Assembly: GCA_017860725.1 (NCBI GenBank)
Contig: JAGDMX010000080.1
Location: 1-8,480 of the forward strand
From: Chloroflexota bacterium
GTDB lineage: Bacteria > Chloroflexota > Anaerolineae > Anaerolineales > UBA4823
Direction: 5' to 3'
DNA: 8,480 nucleotides
This document shows positions 1-6,558 of this stretch, in pieces. Both the position numbers and the translations under genes were made by a program. Under the pieces are notes generated by a model. It ran no database searches, was not told the DNA's origin, and saw nothing but the letters and a program-made list of their open reading frames with translations. The stretch's first letter is position 1. Each line of letters starts with the position of its first letter.

Positions 1-2
1 AC

Positions 3-983
3 GCCTATCAGGTCGTGACGATCCCGTCGAACGCCACCAAAGCCACCCTCAACCTGCGGTACTTCCCCATCACCGCCGAGGCGCCCTTCGCACCGGAGCC
101 AGGTTCGAGTGCTGAGCCAGATAGACCTCTTCCTGGTGCACCTCAACCAGGCACGCCCTGGCCACCCACGGATAGCCCAGAGCCAGGGGCGGATGCGCCA
201 GACAACCCGGATGTGCAATACATCTTGCTGCTCGATCAGAATGGCAATACGATAAAAACCCTGATGTGGCAGCTGCGCAACTACCAGGCCTGGACCAACT
301 TCACGTATGACCTGCTGCCTTACCGCGGCCAGACCATCCGCGTCCAGTTTGGCACCTTCAACGACCAGGATGGCTACAAATCCGCCATGTTCGTCGATGA
401 GGCTTACGTAGATACGTGCACCGGCACACCTCCGCCACCCCCACCACCGCCACCTTCTTGCTCGGAGTACCTGACCAATGGTGGCTTTGAGAATAACCAG
501 GCCTGGGAGATCCCGGTGACGGCCTATTCCGCCGGTTACTCCACCGCTCGCTGGCACAGTGGTGCCCGCTCGATGCGCAGCGGCATTGTCAACGCCGGGG
601 ATAATACCTACTCGTATTCAGACTTCCGCCAGTCGGTGACCCTGCCTTCCAGTCTGTCGAGTGCCAGCCTGGGTGTCTGGTTCTACCCGATTTCCGGTGA
701 AGCAGCCATGACCCCAGTCCCAGAAGTTCCAGTCAGCGAGAGCTTTGGCGACGCTGTCCTGGCAAGTGATGTGCAGTACCTTTTGGTGCTGGATGCCTGG
801 GGTAACTGGATCAACACCTTATACTGGAATCGCACAAACAACCAAAGCTGGGTCTATAAAACCTTCAACCTGGCCGGCTACAAAGGACAGACCATCAAGC
901 TGCAGTTTGGCACCTACAACGACGGCTGGAGCGGCGTCACCGCATTATATGTTGACGATGCTTCTCTATGGGTTTGCCCTTAA
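3..983 (+). CDS. Secreted or surface protein with two tandem beta-sandwich-like domains (5' partial)
   Basis: The frame is open to the window edge, so the N-terminus is missing; the GTG at 15 is an ordinary internal valine codon within a conserved strand, not a start. The visible 326 codons hold two copies of one domain. Copy 1 is cut at its start and ends with VDTC near 419. A run of nine prolines (429-455) follows, then copy 2 runs from SCSEYL (456) to WVC (977). Matching pieces include QVVTIPSN/QSVTLPSS, YFPITAEA/FYPISGEA, DVQYILLLD/DVQYLLVLD and GQTIRVQFGT/GQTIKLQFGT. Alternating hydrophobic strands, aromatic residues and FVDEA/YVDDA near the end suggest a jelly-roll fold such as carbohydrate-binding or MAM-like modules, by inference only. 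Cysteines at the start and end of copy 2 could pair, which fits an extracellular location. A lipoprotein gene follows after 25 nt, probably in the same operon. I do not recognise the specific family. Confidence 0.8.
   Translation, partial: AYQVVTIPSNATKATLNLRYFPITAEAPFAPEPGSSAEPDRPLPGAPQPGTPWPPTDSPEPGADAPDNPDVQYILLLDQNGNTIKTLMWQLRNYQAWTNFTYDLLPYRGQTIRVQFGTFNDQDGYKSAMFVDEAYVDTCTGTPPPPPPPPPSCSEYLTNGGFENNQAWEIPVTAYSAGYSTARWHSGARSMRSGIVNAGDNTYSYSDFRQSVTLPSSLSSASLGVWFYPISGEAAMTPVPEVPVSESFGDAVLASDVQYLLVLDAWGNWINTLYWNRTNNQSWVYKTFNLAGYKGQTIKLQFGTYNDGWSGVTALYVDDASLWVCP
210..419 (+). repeat. C-terminal half of beta-sandwich domain copy 1
   Basis: This stretch encodes about 70 residues from DVQYILLLD to VDTC. 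It aligns without large gaps to 768-977, sharing DVQY, LLD/VLD, GN, W, YRGQTI/YKGQTI, QFGT, ND and FVD/YVD. The similarity is clear in protein but diverged in DNA, so the duplication looks old. Confidence 0.75.
768..977 (+). repeat. C-terminal half of beta-sandwich domain copy 2
   Basis: This is the partner of 210-419 within the same protein, from DVQYLLVLD to WVC. The complete copy 2 begins at about 456 and is therefore about 170 residues long including its variable loop (about 700-767). Confidence 0.75.
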
Positions 984-994
984 GGATTATCAAC

Positions 995-1000
995 AGGAGG
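995..1000 (+). promoter_or_regulatory. Ribosome binding site deciding the lipoprotein start
   Basis: AGGAGG lies 8 nt before the ATG at 1009, in the 25-nt gap after the preceding stop. It fixes the start at 1009, although the frame is open far upstream into the previous gene (from 745). Confidence 0.85.
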
Positions 1001-1008
1001 ATAAGCGT

Positions 1009-2592
1009 ATGAACGATAGACACGAACTTATAAGATCACGCATGCCAATCAGATTGTGGGCCTTGCTGCTCCTGCTCACCCTGCTGCTCACGGCTTGCGG
1101 AGGTCGCGACCAGACTCCCACCATCCACAACGTTACCCTCGACCCACCCATCCCGCTCGCCGGTCAATCGGTCAGCGTGGTCTGGGATGTATCCAATGCC
1201 GACGTTGTGGACCTGCTGCCTTGGGTGCGTGATCTGCCCGCCAGGCAAGGCGCCTACACCTTCGCCGGCGGTTTCAGCGCCCCCACGACAATCATGTTTG
1301 TCGCCCGCAATGCTACTGCCAGCACCCAACGCGAGATGGTTGTGCCGATCATGACGACCACCACTCCTATGGCAGCCGTTACCACCACACCTACCCCGAC
1401 CAGCACCGGCACGGTCATGGTCTCTCCGTCGCCCATGCCTTCATCAACCCCTTGGCCCACCTCAACCGCCTGGCCGACCCTGACCTTCACTCCGCCTCCG
1501 GTCGATCCGATCATCCAGCTCTGGTCGGTTACCCCCTCGCAGATCAACGCCGGTGAAGCCGTCACCCTGCGCTGGAAAGTCACCCAGGCAACCAGCTTGA
1601 CCATAGAGCCGTTCGGTCGCCAACCCCTGGAAGGCCAGCTGATCGACCAGCCGACATCCAATCGTGCCTACAACCTGATCGCCTCCAACGCCAGCCGCAC
1701 GGTCAGCCAGTCCATCCTGGTCACCGTCGCCACACCTCGCCCGCAGCCGCCCGTCATTCGCGGCTTCACTGCCTCGCCATCAACCGTAGTGCGTGGCTAC
1801 ACCAGCAGCTTCCGCCTGTCCTGGGAGACCAGCGGTGCCAGCAGCGTGTGGATCGATCCGGGAATTGGGCAGGTAAATGTCACCGGCTACCGCGACCTGC
1901 CAATCCCCGCCAACGACACGGTATACACCCTGACCGCCCGTAATTCGGTCGGTGATGTGCGCGCCCAGGCATTCGTGGATGTCGTCGACCCGACCTGTAC
2001 TACTCTGACCCCCTGGTCGGACCTATACCCCGGCCCGGGTGCTACCTTTGGCCCACCCACCCTCGACCTGCCGCAAGGCGCCGTGCTAACACCCCAGTAC
2101 TATAACAAGATGGGTAGCGACGGCAACTGGCTGTACGTCACCTATGTCAAAACCGGCGCGAAAGGCTGGACGCCGGTCAAATCCGGCTACCTATCCTGCA
2201 CGATCGACATCACCAAGCTGCCCTCAACTTCCGTGCCCTTCACGGTCACCAAGGTGACCGTTAGTGCCAGCCCGGCCAGCTACAGCGGCGTCTGTCCGGT
2301 GACCGTGCGCAGCACCGCCAGCATCACGGTTGCCGGCGCCGGGCGGGTCACCTTCCGCTGGTTCCGTAGCGATGGCACGCAGGAAGCCTTGCAGAACCTC
2401 GATTTTGGCGGCTCGGGTACCAAGAACGTGACGTACGACTGGCAGATCAACAACATCATTGGCGATTACTGGACAGCCCTTTCCTTCTCCGCTCCGACTA
2501 GCTTCGCCTCCAACCAGGCGAACTTCAGTGTCACCTGCCTGGCCCCCACCATCCCGCCCACCGTCAGCCCCTCGCCATACCCGGGACCATAA
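1009..2592 (+). CDS. Lipoprotein with Ig-like repeats and an SH3b-like domain
   Basis: The 527-residue product starts with a basic segment, a Leu-rich core and lipobox LTAC with Cys30 as the lipidation site, so it should be anchored on the outer face of the membrane. Domains in order: Ig-like 1 (about 34-114), Thr/Ser/Pro-rich linker (115-164), Ig-like 2 (168-244), Ig-like 3 (249-327), an SH3b-like segment (330-397) with YPGPG near its start and GWTPV near its end, and a C-terminal Ig-like domain (410-518) with the pattern SGVCPVTV...FRWFRSDG. Cys330/Cys397 bracket the SH3b segment and Cys429/Cys510 bracket the last domain; both pairs could be disulfides. Ig 2 and 3 share the pattern 'G..v.L.W...gatsv.I.p' followed by 'YnLiAsN/YTLTARN'. 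Such proteins usually bind cell wall, glycans or partner proteins; the ligand is unknown. It is probably co-transcribed with the upstream repeat protein, and a terminator follows 22 nt after the stop. Confidence 0.88.
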   Translation: MNDRHELIRSRMPIRLWALLLLLTLLLTACGGRDQTPTIHNVTLDPPIPLAGQSVSVVWDVSNADVVDLLPWVRDLPARQGAYTFAGGFSAPTTIMFVARNATASTQREMVVPIMTTTTPMAAVTTTPTPTSTGTVMVSPSPMPSSTPWPTSTAWPTLTFTPPPVDPIIQLWSVTPSQINAGEAVTLRWKVTQATSLTIEPFGRQPLEGQLIDQPTSNRAYNLIASNASRTVSQSILVTVATPRPQPPVIRGFTASPSTVVRGYTSSFRLSWETSGASSVWIDPGIGQVNVTGYRDLPIPANDTVYTLTARNSVGDVRAQAFVDVVDPTCTTLTPWSDLYPGPGATFGPPTLDLPQGAVLTPQYYNKMGSDGNWLYVTYVKTGAKGWTPVKSGYLSCTIDITKLPSTSVPFTVTKVTVSASPASYSGVCPVTVRSTASITVAGAGRVTFRWFRSDGTQEALQNLDFGGSGTKNVTYDWQINNIIGDYWTALSFSAPTSFASNQANFSVTCLAPTIPPTVSPSPYPGP

Positions 2593-2614
2593 CAAATTCT
2601 ATCTTTGCCCGTCC

Positions 2615-2658
2615 ACACCCTTCGGTTTTTAACAAAACCGAAGGGTGTCAGAGTTTTT
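2615..2658 (+). terminator. Intrinsic terminator after the surface-protein unit
   Basis: The arm ACACCCTTCGGTTTT (2615-2629) is perfectly complementary to 2634-2648, giving a 15-bp stem with a four-base TAAC loop. Five T (2654-2658) follow after CAGAG. The T-run is 5 nt from the stem, slightly far for a textbook terminator, but the position after the stop and before a new promoter supports the call. Confidence 0.85.
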
Positions 2659-2699
2659 ACAAAACAATAATCAAGCAACATTTGAAGACAACTCCCGTA

Positions 2700-2705
2700 T
2701 ATAAT
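2700..2705 (+). promoter_or_regulatory. Probable -10 box of the crt operon
   Basis: This is a perfect TATAAT within TATATAATTAAT. It would place transcription start at about 2711-2713 and leave a leader of about 40 nt before the ATG at 2754. No good -35 box lies 16-18 nt upstream: TTGAAG at 2682-2687 is only 12 nt away. The promoter may therefore depend on an activator. Confidence 0.5.
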
Positions 2706-2708
2706 TAA

Positions 2709-2724
2709 TGTGCACAAATGCACA
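2709..2724 (+). promoter_or_regulatory. Operator-like palindrome and direct repeat at the crt transcription start
   Basis: TGTGCA-CAAA-TGCACA is a perfect 6-bp inverted repeat. The same bases also form a direct repeat, TGCACAA at 2711-2717 and again at 2719-2725, with an 8-nt period. It sits directly over the predicted start of transcription, where a repressor would block initiation. The binding protein is unknown and no regulator gene lies in the window. Confidence 0.4.
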
Positions 2725-2744
2725 ACTTAAAAGCACCTGTCATC

Positions 2745-2753
2745 AAGGTAGAG
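2745..2753 (+). promoter_or_regulatory. Ribosome binding site deciding the crtB-like start
   Basis: AAGGTAGAG lies just before the ATG at 2754. The alternative in-frame ATG at 2718 has no ribosome binding site and lies within a few bases of the predicted transcription start, inside the palindrome, so 2754 is preferred. Confidence 0.6.
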
Positions 2754-3698
2754 ATGAATACCACGAAACACCTCAGTCAATCCCTGGCTGAATCCATCAC
2801 CAAGGCCGGCAGCAGACAAACTTATTTCACGATTCGTCTCCTTGTAGATCGTCCCCTCGTTGCGGATGCTTTTCGGGCTTATGGCTACTTTCGCTGGGTA
2901 GATGACATTATTGACGGACTTCCCGGCACGACCCAGGCGCTGGGTAAAGCTGAGGCTCTTGAGAAGATCGCCTTTATCAATCGCCAGAAAGCCCTGTTGG
3001 AGGCATGTTACCACGGGGTGATCTCGTCGGATTTATGCCCCGAAGAGTACATGCTGGTAGACCTGGTGCGGAACAACTCGGGGGAGAATCCGGGCTTGCA
3101 GTCCTATCTGCGCAACATGATGGCGGTGATGGAGTTCGACGCCGGGCGCCGTGGTCGGGTGATCTCGCAGGCTGAATTGACGGAGTATTCACGCCTGCTT
3201 GCCGCCGCGGTTACAGATGCCCTATACTATTTCATCGGTCACGATAATCCTCCACCCTCCCAAGAGACACGTTACCTGCCGGTGATTGCCGCCCATATCA
3301 CCCACATGCTGAGAGATACGGTGGATGATGTTGAGGTGGGTTACTACAACATCCCGATTGAATATCTTCAGGCGCATGGCATCTCGGAGAGTGCTATAGA
3401 AAGCCAGGCTTACCGGAAGTGGGTTTGCGACCGCATCAGGTTGGCCCACAGCTACTTCAGAGCAGGGTGGCAGTCTCTCTCACAAGTTCGTAACTTGCGC
3501 TGTCGGCTAGCCGGTTTTGCTTATATGGCGCGCTTCGACTGGGTACTGCATGCCATTGAGCGTGATAACTACTGCCTGCGGGCAGGATACTCGCAACGAA
3601 AGGGCTTGTATGCCGGCTTGTGGATGGTCTGGAAAACCATGCGTTCCATGCTTGCATCACTCTGGGTAAAAGATCAATCCCATCATCCGGTGACATAA
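2754..3698 (+). CDS. crtB: Squalene/phytoene synthase family protein (crtB-like)
   Basis: The predicted product of 314 residues is the usual length for trans-isoprenyl head-to-head synthases. The first Asp-rich motif lies in YFRWVDDIID (D50-D54) and the second in MLRDTVDDVEVGYYNIP (D188-D192). Both bind Mg2+-complexed diphosphates in this family. The enzyme joins two prenyl diphosphates: geranylgeranyl diphosphate to phytoene if C40, or farnesyl diphosphate to (dehydro)squalene if C30. The CrtI-type gene 20 nt downstream favours a carotenoid role. The protein is soluble or loosely membrane-associated. The start at 2754 gives MNTTKHLSQS; a start at 2718 would add 12 residues. Expression probably depends on the TATAAT box at 2700. 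The family call is firm; the substrate is inferred. Confidence 0.85.
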   Translation: MNTTKHLSQSLAESITKAGSRQTYFTIRLLVDRPLVADAFRAYGYFRWVDDIIDGLPGTTQALGKAEALEKIAFINRQKALLEACYHGVISSDLCPEEYMLVDLVRNNSGENPGLQSYLRNMMAVMEFDAGRRGRVISQAELTEYSRLLAAAVTDALYYFIGHDNPPPSQETRYLPVIAAHITHMLRDTVDDVEVGYYNIPIEYLQAHGISESAIESQAYRKWVCDRIRLAHSYFRAGWQSLSQVRNLRCRLAGFAYMARFDWVLHAIERDNYCLRAGYSQRKGLYAGLWMVWKTMRSMLASLWVKDQSHHPVT

Positions 3699-3718
3699 AC
3701 CACTCGGATAGATCAGCG

Positions 3719-5203
3719 ATGAAACAAAATTCTGTGATTGTTATTGGCGCGGGGATTGGCGGGATGACGGCCGCCATCCATTTAGCCAAGCAAGGCGTGC
3801 ACGTCACCATCGTAGAGAAGAACGACAATCCCGGCGGACGTTGCGATCGCCTCTCCCGGGAAGGGCATCAATTTGATACTGGTCCCACCTTGATGGTCAT
3901 GCGGCTGCTTTACGAGGCAGAATTTGCTGCCCTCGGCACGTCCTTAAACGATGTACTAGATTTAGAGCGTGTTGATCCGACTTATCATCTGGTTTTCGAT
4001 GATGGGAGCCAGTTGGCATTAACCTCCGACTTGAAATCCATGCAAAGACAACTTGAAGAGTTCGAGCCGGGCAGTATGTTTGGTCTGCTGCGCTACCTGG
4101 AAGAAGGTTACCGGCATTACCACCTCAGCATGGAGAGACTGATTTATCCCGATTTTCGCAAACCGACCGATTTTTTCAAGCCAGCCAATTTACCCCTGCT
4201 CTATCAGGTAAAACCTTTGGTGAAGCATTATGCCAATATGTCGCGCTACTTCGACGATCCGCGCTTAAAGGCGGCCTTCACATTTCAAGATGTGTATATG
4301 GGGTTGAGCCCGTTTGAAGCGCCCGCCACTTTCTCAATGATGCCTTATACGGAATTGGCGCATGGCGTCTGGTATCCAAAAGGCGGCATGTATCAATTAG
4401 TCGAAGCACTGGCTACCCTTACGCGGGAAGCCGGCGTGGAATTCATCTTCAATACTGCAGTAGAGCACATCGATGTCCAGGGGAGACATGCCCGAGGTGT
4501 AATCGTAGATGGTCAGCAGTTGGCAGCCGATGCGGTTCTGGCCAACGCCGACCTGCCTTATGTGGTTCAAAACCTGCTCCCACCGGATGGACAGGTCAAA
4601 AAGATGGCTCATAAGCGTTATTCTTGTTCAGTTGTCAGTTTCTTCTGGGGTGTGGACAAACCTTACGAGACTCTCAAGCCGCATACGCTCTTCCTGGCAG
4701 ATGACTTTCGTGCGAACTTCGAAAGCATCATCCGCGACTTGAGCCTGCCGGCTAACCCCAGCCTGTATATCCATGCACCCACCCGCCTCGATTCGTCTAT
4801 GGCCCCACCGGGACAGGACACCTTGATCGCCATTGTACCGGTCGGTCACATTTCCGAGAATGGAGATCAGGATTGGGCTGCCATTCGTGATCAAGCCCGG
4901 CAGGATGTCTTCCAGCGGCTGCGGAGCTTGGGTATTCACGATCTTGAAGAACACATCAAATTCGAGATCAACTTCACCCCTTTATCCTGGCGCAAGCGCT
5001 ATAACCTGCTCAAAGGCTCGACTCACGGCCTGTGCCACAACCTGACCCAGCTCGGCTATTTTCGCCCCGATTATAGCCATCCCAGCATTCACAACCTGTA
5101 TTTTGTCGGCGCCAGCACCCGCCCTGGTACCGGCATGCCAACCGTCATGGTCTCAGGCCGCCAGTCCGCCCGGCGGATACTGGACGACTTCTCGGCAAAT
5201 TAA
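3719..5203 (+). CDS. crtI: CrtI-type phytoene desaturase family FAD-dependent oxidoreductase
   Basis: The product has 494 residues, typical of bacterial CrtI. An N-terminal FAD-binding Rossmann motif VIVIGAGIGG (G10, G12, G15) is followed by the ribose-binding acidic residue E33 in VTIVEK and by NPGGR at 38-41. The family signature DTGPTL is at 53-58. The C-terminal CrtI signature NLYFVGASTRPGTGMP, followed by SGR, spans about 459-481 and completes the FAD site. The internal segment with FFWGVDK and LADDFRANFESI also matches the family. The enzyme should add double bonds to a colourless polyene such as phytoene or dehydrosqualene, at the membrane. The number of desaturation steps and the chain length cannot be told. 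The frame extends upstream to 3620 inside the previous gene, but ATG 3719 starts exactly at the conserved N-terminus. Its ribosome binding site is weak (GGA at 3706), so coupling to the upstream gene is likely. Confidence 0.92.
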   Translation: MKQNSVIVIGAGIGGMTAAIHLAKQGVHVTIVEKNDNPGGRCDRLSREGHQFDTGPTLMVMRLLYEAEFAALGTSLNDVLDLERVDPTYHLVFDDGSQLALTSDLKSMQRQLEEFEPGSMFGLLRYLEEGYRHYHLSMERLIYPDFRKPTDFFKPANLPLLYQVKPLVKHYANMSRYFDDPRLKAAFTFQDVYMGLSPFEAPATFSMMPYTELAHGVWYPKGGMYQLVEALATLTREAGVEFIFNTAVEHIDVQGRHARGVIVDGQQLAADAVLANADLPYVVQNLLPPDGQVKKMAHKRYSCSVVSFFWGVDKPYETLKPHTLFLADDFRANFESIIRDLSLPANPSLYIHAPTRLDSSMAPPGQDTLIAIVPVGHISENGDQDWAAIRDQARQDVFQRLRSLGIHDLEEHIKFEINFTPLSWRKRYNLLKGSTHGLCHNLTQLGYFRPDYSHPSIHNLYFVGASTRPGTGMPTVMVSGRQSARRILDDFSAN

Positions 5204-5212
5204 CCATCCGCC

Positions 5213-5641
5213 ATGATTGCCTATCGCCTGAAAATACTGCTCACTTATCTGGCCGCCATCCTGGTCGCCACACTTGCCCTGGTACTCCTGTACAGCTTGC
5301 TGTTGAACGATCGCAGCCTGGGTGCTATTGGTGCCATCGAGTCGCCGGCTTTGGCGTTGGGTCTGTCTATCGTCACCATCGCCGCTCCCCTGGTTGCCAT
5401 CCTCGAGGCTTTAATCTCCTGGCTGAAAATGCTGCGCGACGCGCGGATCAAGGACGAGATGATTAAAGTCATCGCCGCCCAAACCACCTCCCCCCAGGGG
5501 ATGGATTTTGCCGCCCTGACCACCCTGACCGATATGCCGCCCAAGGTACTGATCGAGCGCATCAACGAGCTGATCTTGCTGGGCAGGATTGGGGTGAGAT
5601 TGACCCCGAACAATCAGCGAGAGTATTATCTGAAAGACTGA
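5213..5641 (+). CDS. Small membrane protein with winged-helix-like C-terminal domain
   Basis: The 142-residue product has two hydrophobic helices (about 5-27 and 46-70). A basic/acidic stretch follows (LRDARIKDEMIKVI), then a soluble tail (about 80-142). The tail contains MPPKVLIERINELILLGRIGVRLT and ends in REYYLKD, which resembles a recognition helix followed by the wing of winged-helix domains. The likely topology puts the tail in the cytoplasm. The gene begins 9 nt after the crtI stop with no visible ribosome binding site, so it is probably translationally coupled and co-transcribed. It may be a membrane-linked regulator or a partner of the carotenoid genes, but the sequence shows no more than that. 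I do not recognise the family. The winged-helix assignment comes from pattern only. Confidence 0.8.
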   Translation: MIAYRLKILLTYLAAILVATLALVLLYSLLLNDRSLGAIGAIESPALALGLSIVTIAAPLVAILEALISWLKMLRDARIKDEMIKVIAAQTTSPQGMDFAALTTLTDMPPKVLIERINELILLGRIGVRLTPNNQREYYLKD

Positions 5642-5683
5642 CTCAGCTCGGCCATCTATGTCTCTGTATTAATAATTTCCGCA

Positions 5684-5699
5684 GTCTCGGCGTCTCGGT
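5684..5699 (+). repeat. Tandem octamer in the intergenic region
   Basis: GTCTCGGC and GTCTCGGT follow each other directly, 1 nt before the TGAG at the -35 side of the promoter at 5716-5734. It may be an activator or repressor site, or a chance short duplication. The rest of the 127-nt gap (5642-5768) shows no clear terminator. Confidence 0.35.
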
Positions 5700-5715
5700 G
5701 TGAGAATATTTTCCT

Positions 5716-5734
5716 ATCCGTGCTATAGTTAAAC
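5716..5734 (+). promoter_or_regulatory. Extended -10 promoter of the DUF4386/MDR unit
   Basis: ATCCGTGCTATAGTTAAAC contains TGC-TATAGT, an extended -10 element (TG at 5721-5722, TATAGT at 5724-5729). The identical 19 nt recur at 8047-8065 before another gene, which is strong internal support. The -35 region (TGAGAA, 5701-5706, spacing 17) is poor, as expected for extended -10 promoters. Transcription would start near 5736, leaving about 33 nt to the ATG. Confidence 0.7.
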
Positions 5735-5768
5735 TGAAATCCACACCAACCCAAGGAAGCCCCATCGG

Positions 5769-6545
5769 ATGGAGAATTCATTTTCTGCCGATCAAGCTGC
5801 TGCCTGGAGAGCACTCTATAAACTCGCCGGCATCGCTACTTTGCTGGCGGTCTTTGTCTTTCGCCGGAACCTGGCAGCGGAGTTAGCTCTTCTCGGTGAA
5901 CTGGGTCTCCTACGCGGGCTGCCTACAGAACCGCTCACCAGCGCCAACGACTGGTTTAACCTGTTTCAGGAAAACCGTTTACTTGGGCTGACCCTGATGA
6001 ATTTCTTTGACCTGGTCGAGTATGCCCTGCTCGGCCTGGTCTTGCTGGCGCTGTACCATGCCCTTCAATCCACCCGTCGTAGTGCCATGCTGGTCGCTAC
6101 CGTCTCCGGCTTGATCGGCATCACGGTCTACTTTGCCTCGAACCAGGCTTTCGCCATGCTGGCCCTCAGCGAGAGATACATCGCGGCGACCACCGCTGCC
6201 CAGAGCTCAAGTTACCTGGCAGCCGGTGAAGCGCTGCTGGCGATAAATAATCCTGGCAGTATCCATCAGGGCACCGGGATCTATCTGAGTTTGTTCCTGG
6301 TCCTGATTTCCGGCCTGATTATTTCTATCGTCATGTTGCGCAGCCGGATATTTAGTAAAGCCACCGCCGTGGTTGGGATTTTAGCCAACGGCATCGGACT
6401 AAGCTATTTCCTCACGTTAGCTCTCACACCGGCAGTCTATTGGATCCCCATCCCGATATCCGCCCCCTTTCGAGTGATCTGGTATTTCCTAATGGCGATC
6501 GCATTCTTCAAATTAGCGAAGACTCAGTCTCTATCTGGTTCGTGA
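5769..6545 (+). CDS. DUF4386-like multi-pass membrane protein
   Basis: The 258-residue product has about six hydrophobic helices, near 18-32, 72-98, 105-124, 170-191, 198-220 and 233-250. The C-terminal part, with AVVGILANGIGLSYF followed by a helix containing IWYFLMAIAFFKLAK, resembles DUF4386 proteins, a family of six-helix bacterial membrane proteins without known function. The assignment is from remembered pattern and not from a search. AAGGA at 5753-5757 lies 11 nt before the ATG. The gene is first in a unit with the MDR gene, which starts 13 nt after its stop. No catalytic motif is visible. Confidence 0.75.
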   Translation: MENSFSADQAAAWRALYKLAGIATLLAVFVFRRNLAAELALLGELGLLRGLPTEPLTSANDWFNLFQENRLLGLTLMNFFDLVEYALLGLVLLALYHALQSTRRSAMLVATVSGLIGITVYFASNQAFAMLALSERYIAATTAAQSSSYLAAGEALLAINNPGSIHQGTGIYLSLFLVLISGLIISIVMLRSRIFSKATAVVGILANGIGLSYFLTLALTPAVYWIPIPISAPFRVIWYFLMAIAFFKLAKTQSLSGS

Positions 6546-6548
6546 CAT

Positions 6549-6552
6549 GGAG
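6549..6552 (+). promoter_or_regulatory. Ribosome binding site deciding the MDR start
   Basis: GGAG lies 6 nt before ATG 6559. The frame also has an ATG at 6547, but that codon has no upstream site and adds only MEPN, so 6559 giving MTYKSILVSQ is preferred. Confidence 0.6.
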
Positions 6553-6558
6553 CCAAAC

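Noticed and set aside
427..455. Cytosine-rich stretch as a DNA-level repeat or G-quadruplex site
   Set aside because: It is explained by a run of nine proline codons in a domain linker, and the G-tracts on the other strand are too short and irregular.
745..1008. Upstream extension of the lipoprotein frame to 745
   Set aside because: It overlaps the repeat protein in another frame, while ATG 1009 has AGGAGG at 8 nt and starts a proper lipoprotein signal.
1254..1661. Reverse-strand open frame opposite the lipoprotein linker
   Set aside because: It is a low-complexity Val/Gly-rich shadow of the Thr/Pro-rich linker with no ribosome binding site.
2682..2687. TTGAAG as the -35 box of the crt promoter
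   Set aside because: It is only 12 nt from TATAAT; no well-spaced -10 matches it.
2466..2723. Reverse-strand open frame across the terminator
   Set aside because: It spans the hairpin and promoter and shows no protein-like pattern.
2718..2753. ATG 2718 as start of the crtB-like gene
   Set aside because: It has no ribosome binding site, lies almost at the predicted transcription start and inside the palindrome; 2754 has AAGGTAGAG.
3620..3718. Upstream extension of crtI from 3620
   Set aside because: It lies inside the crtB-like gene in another frame and the 33 extra residues resemble no CrtI N-terminus.
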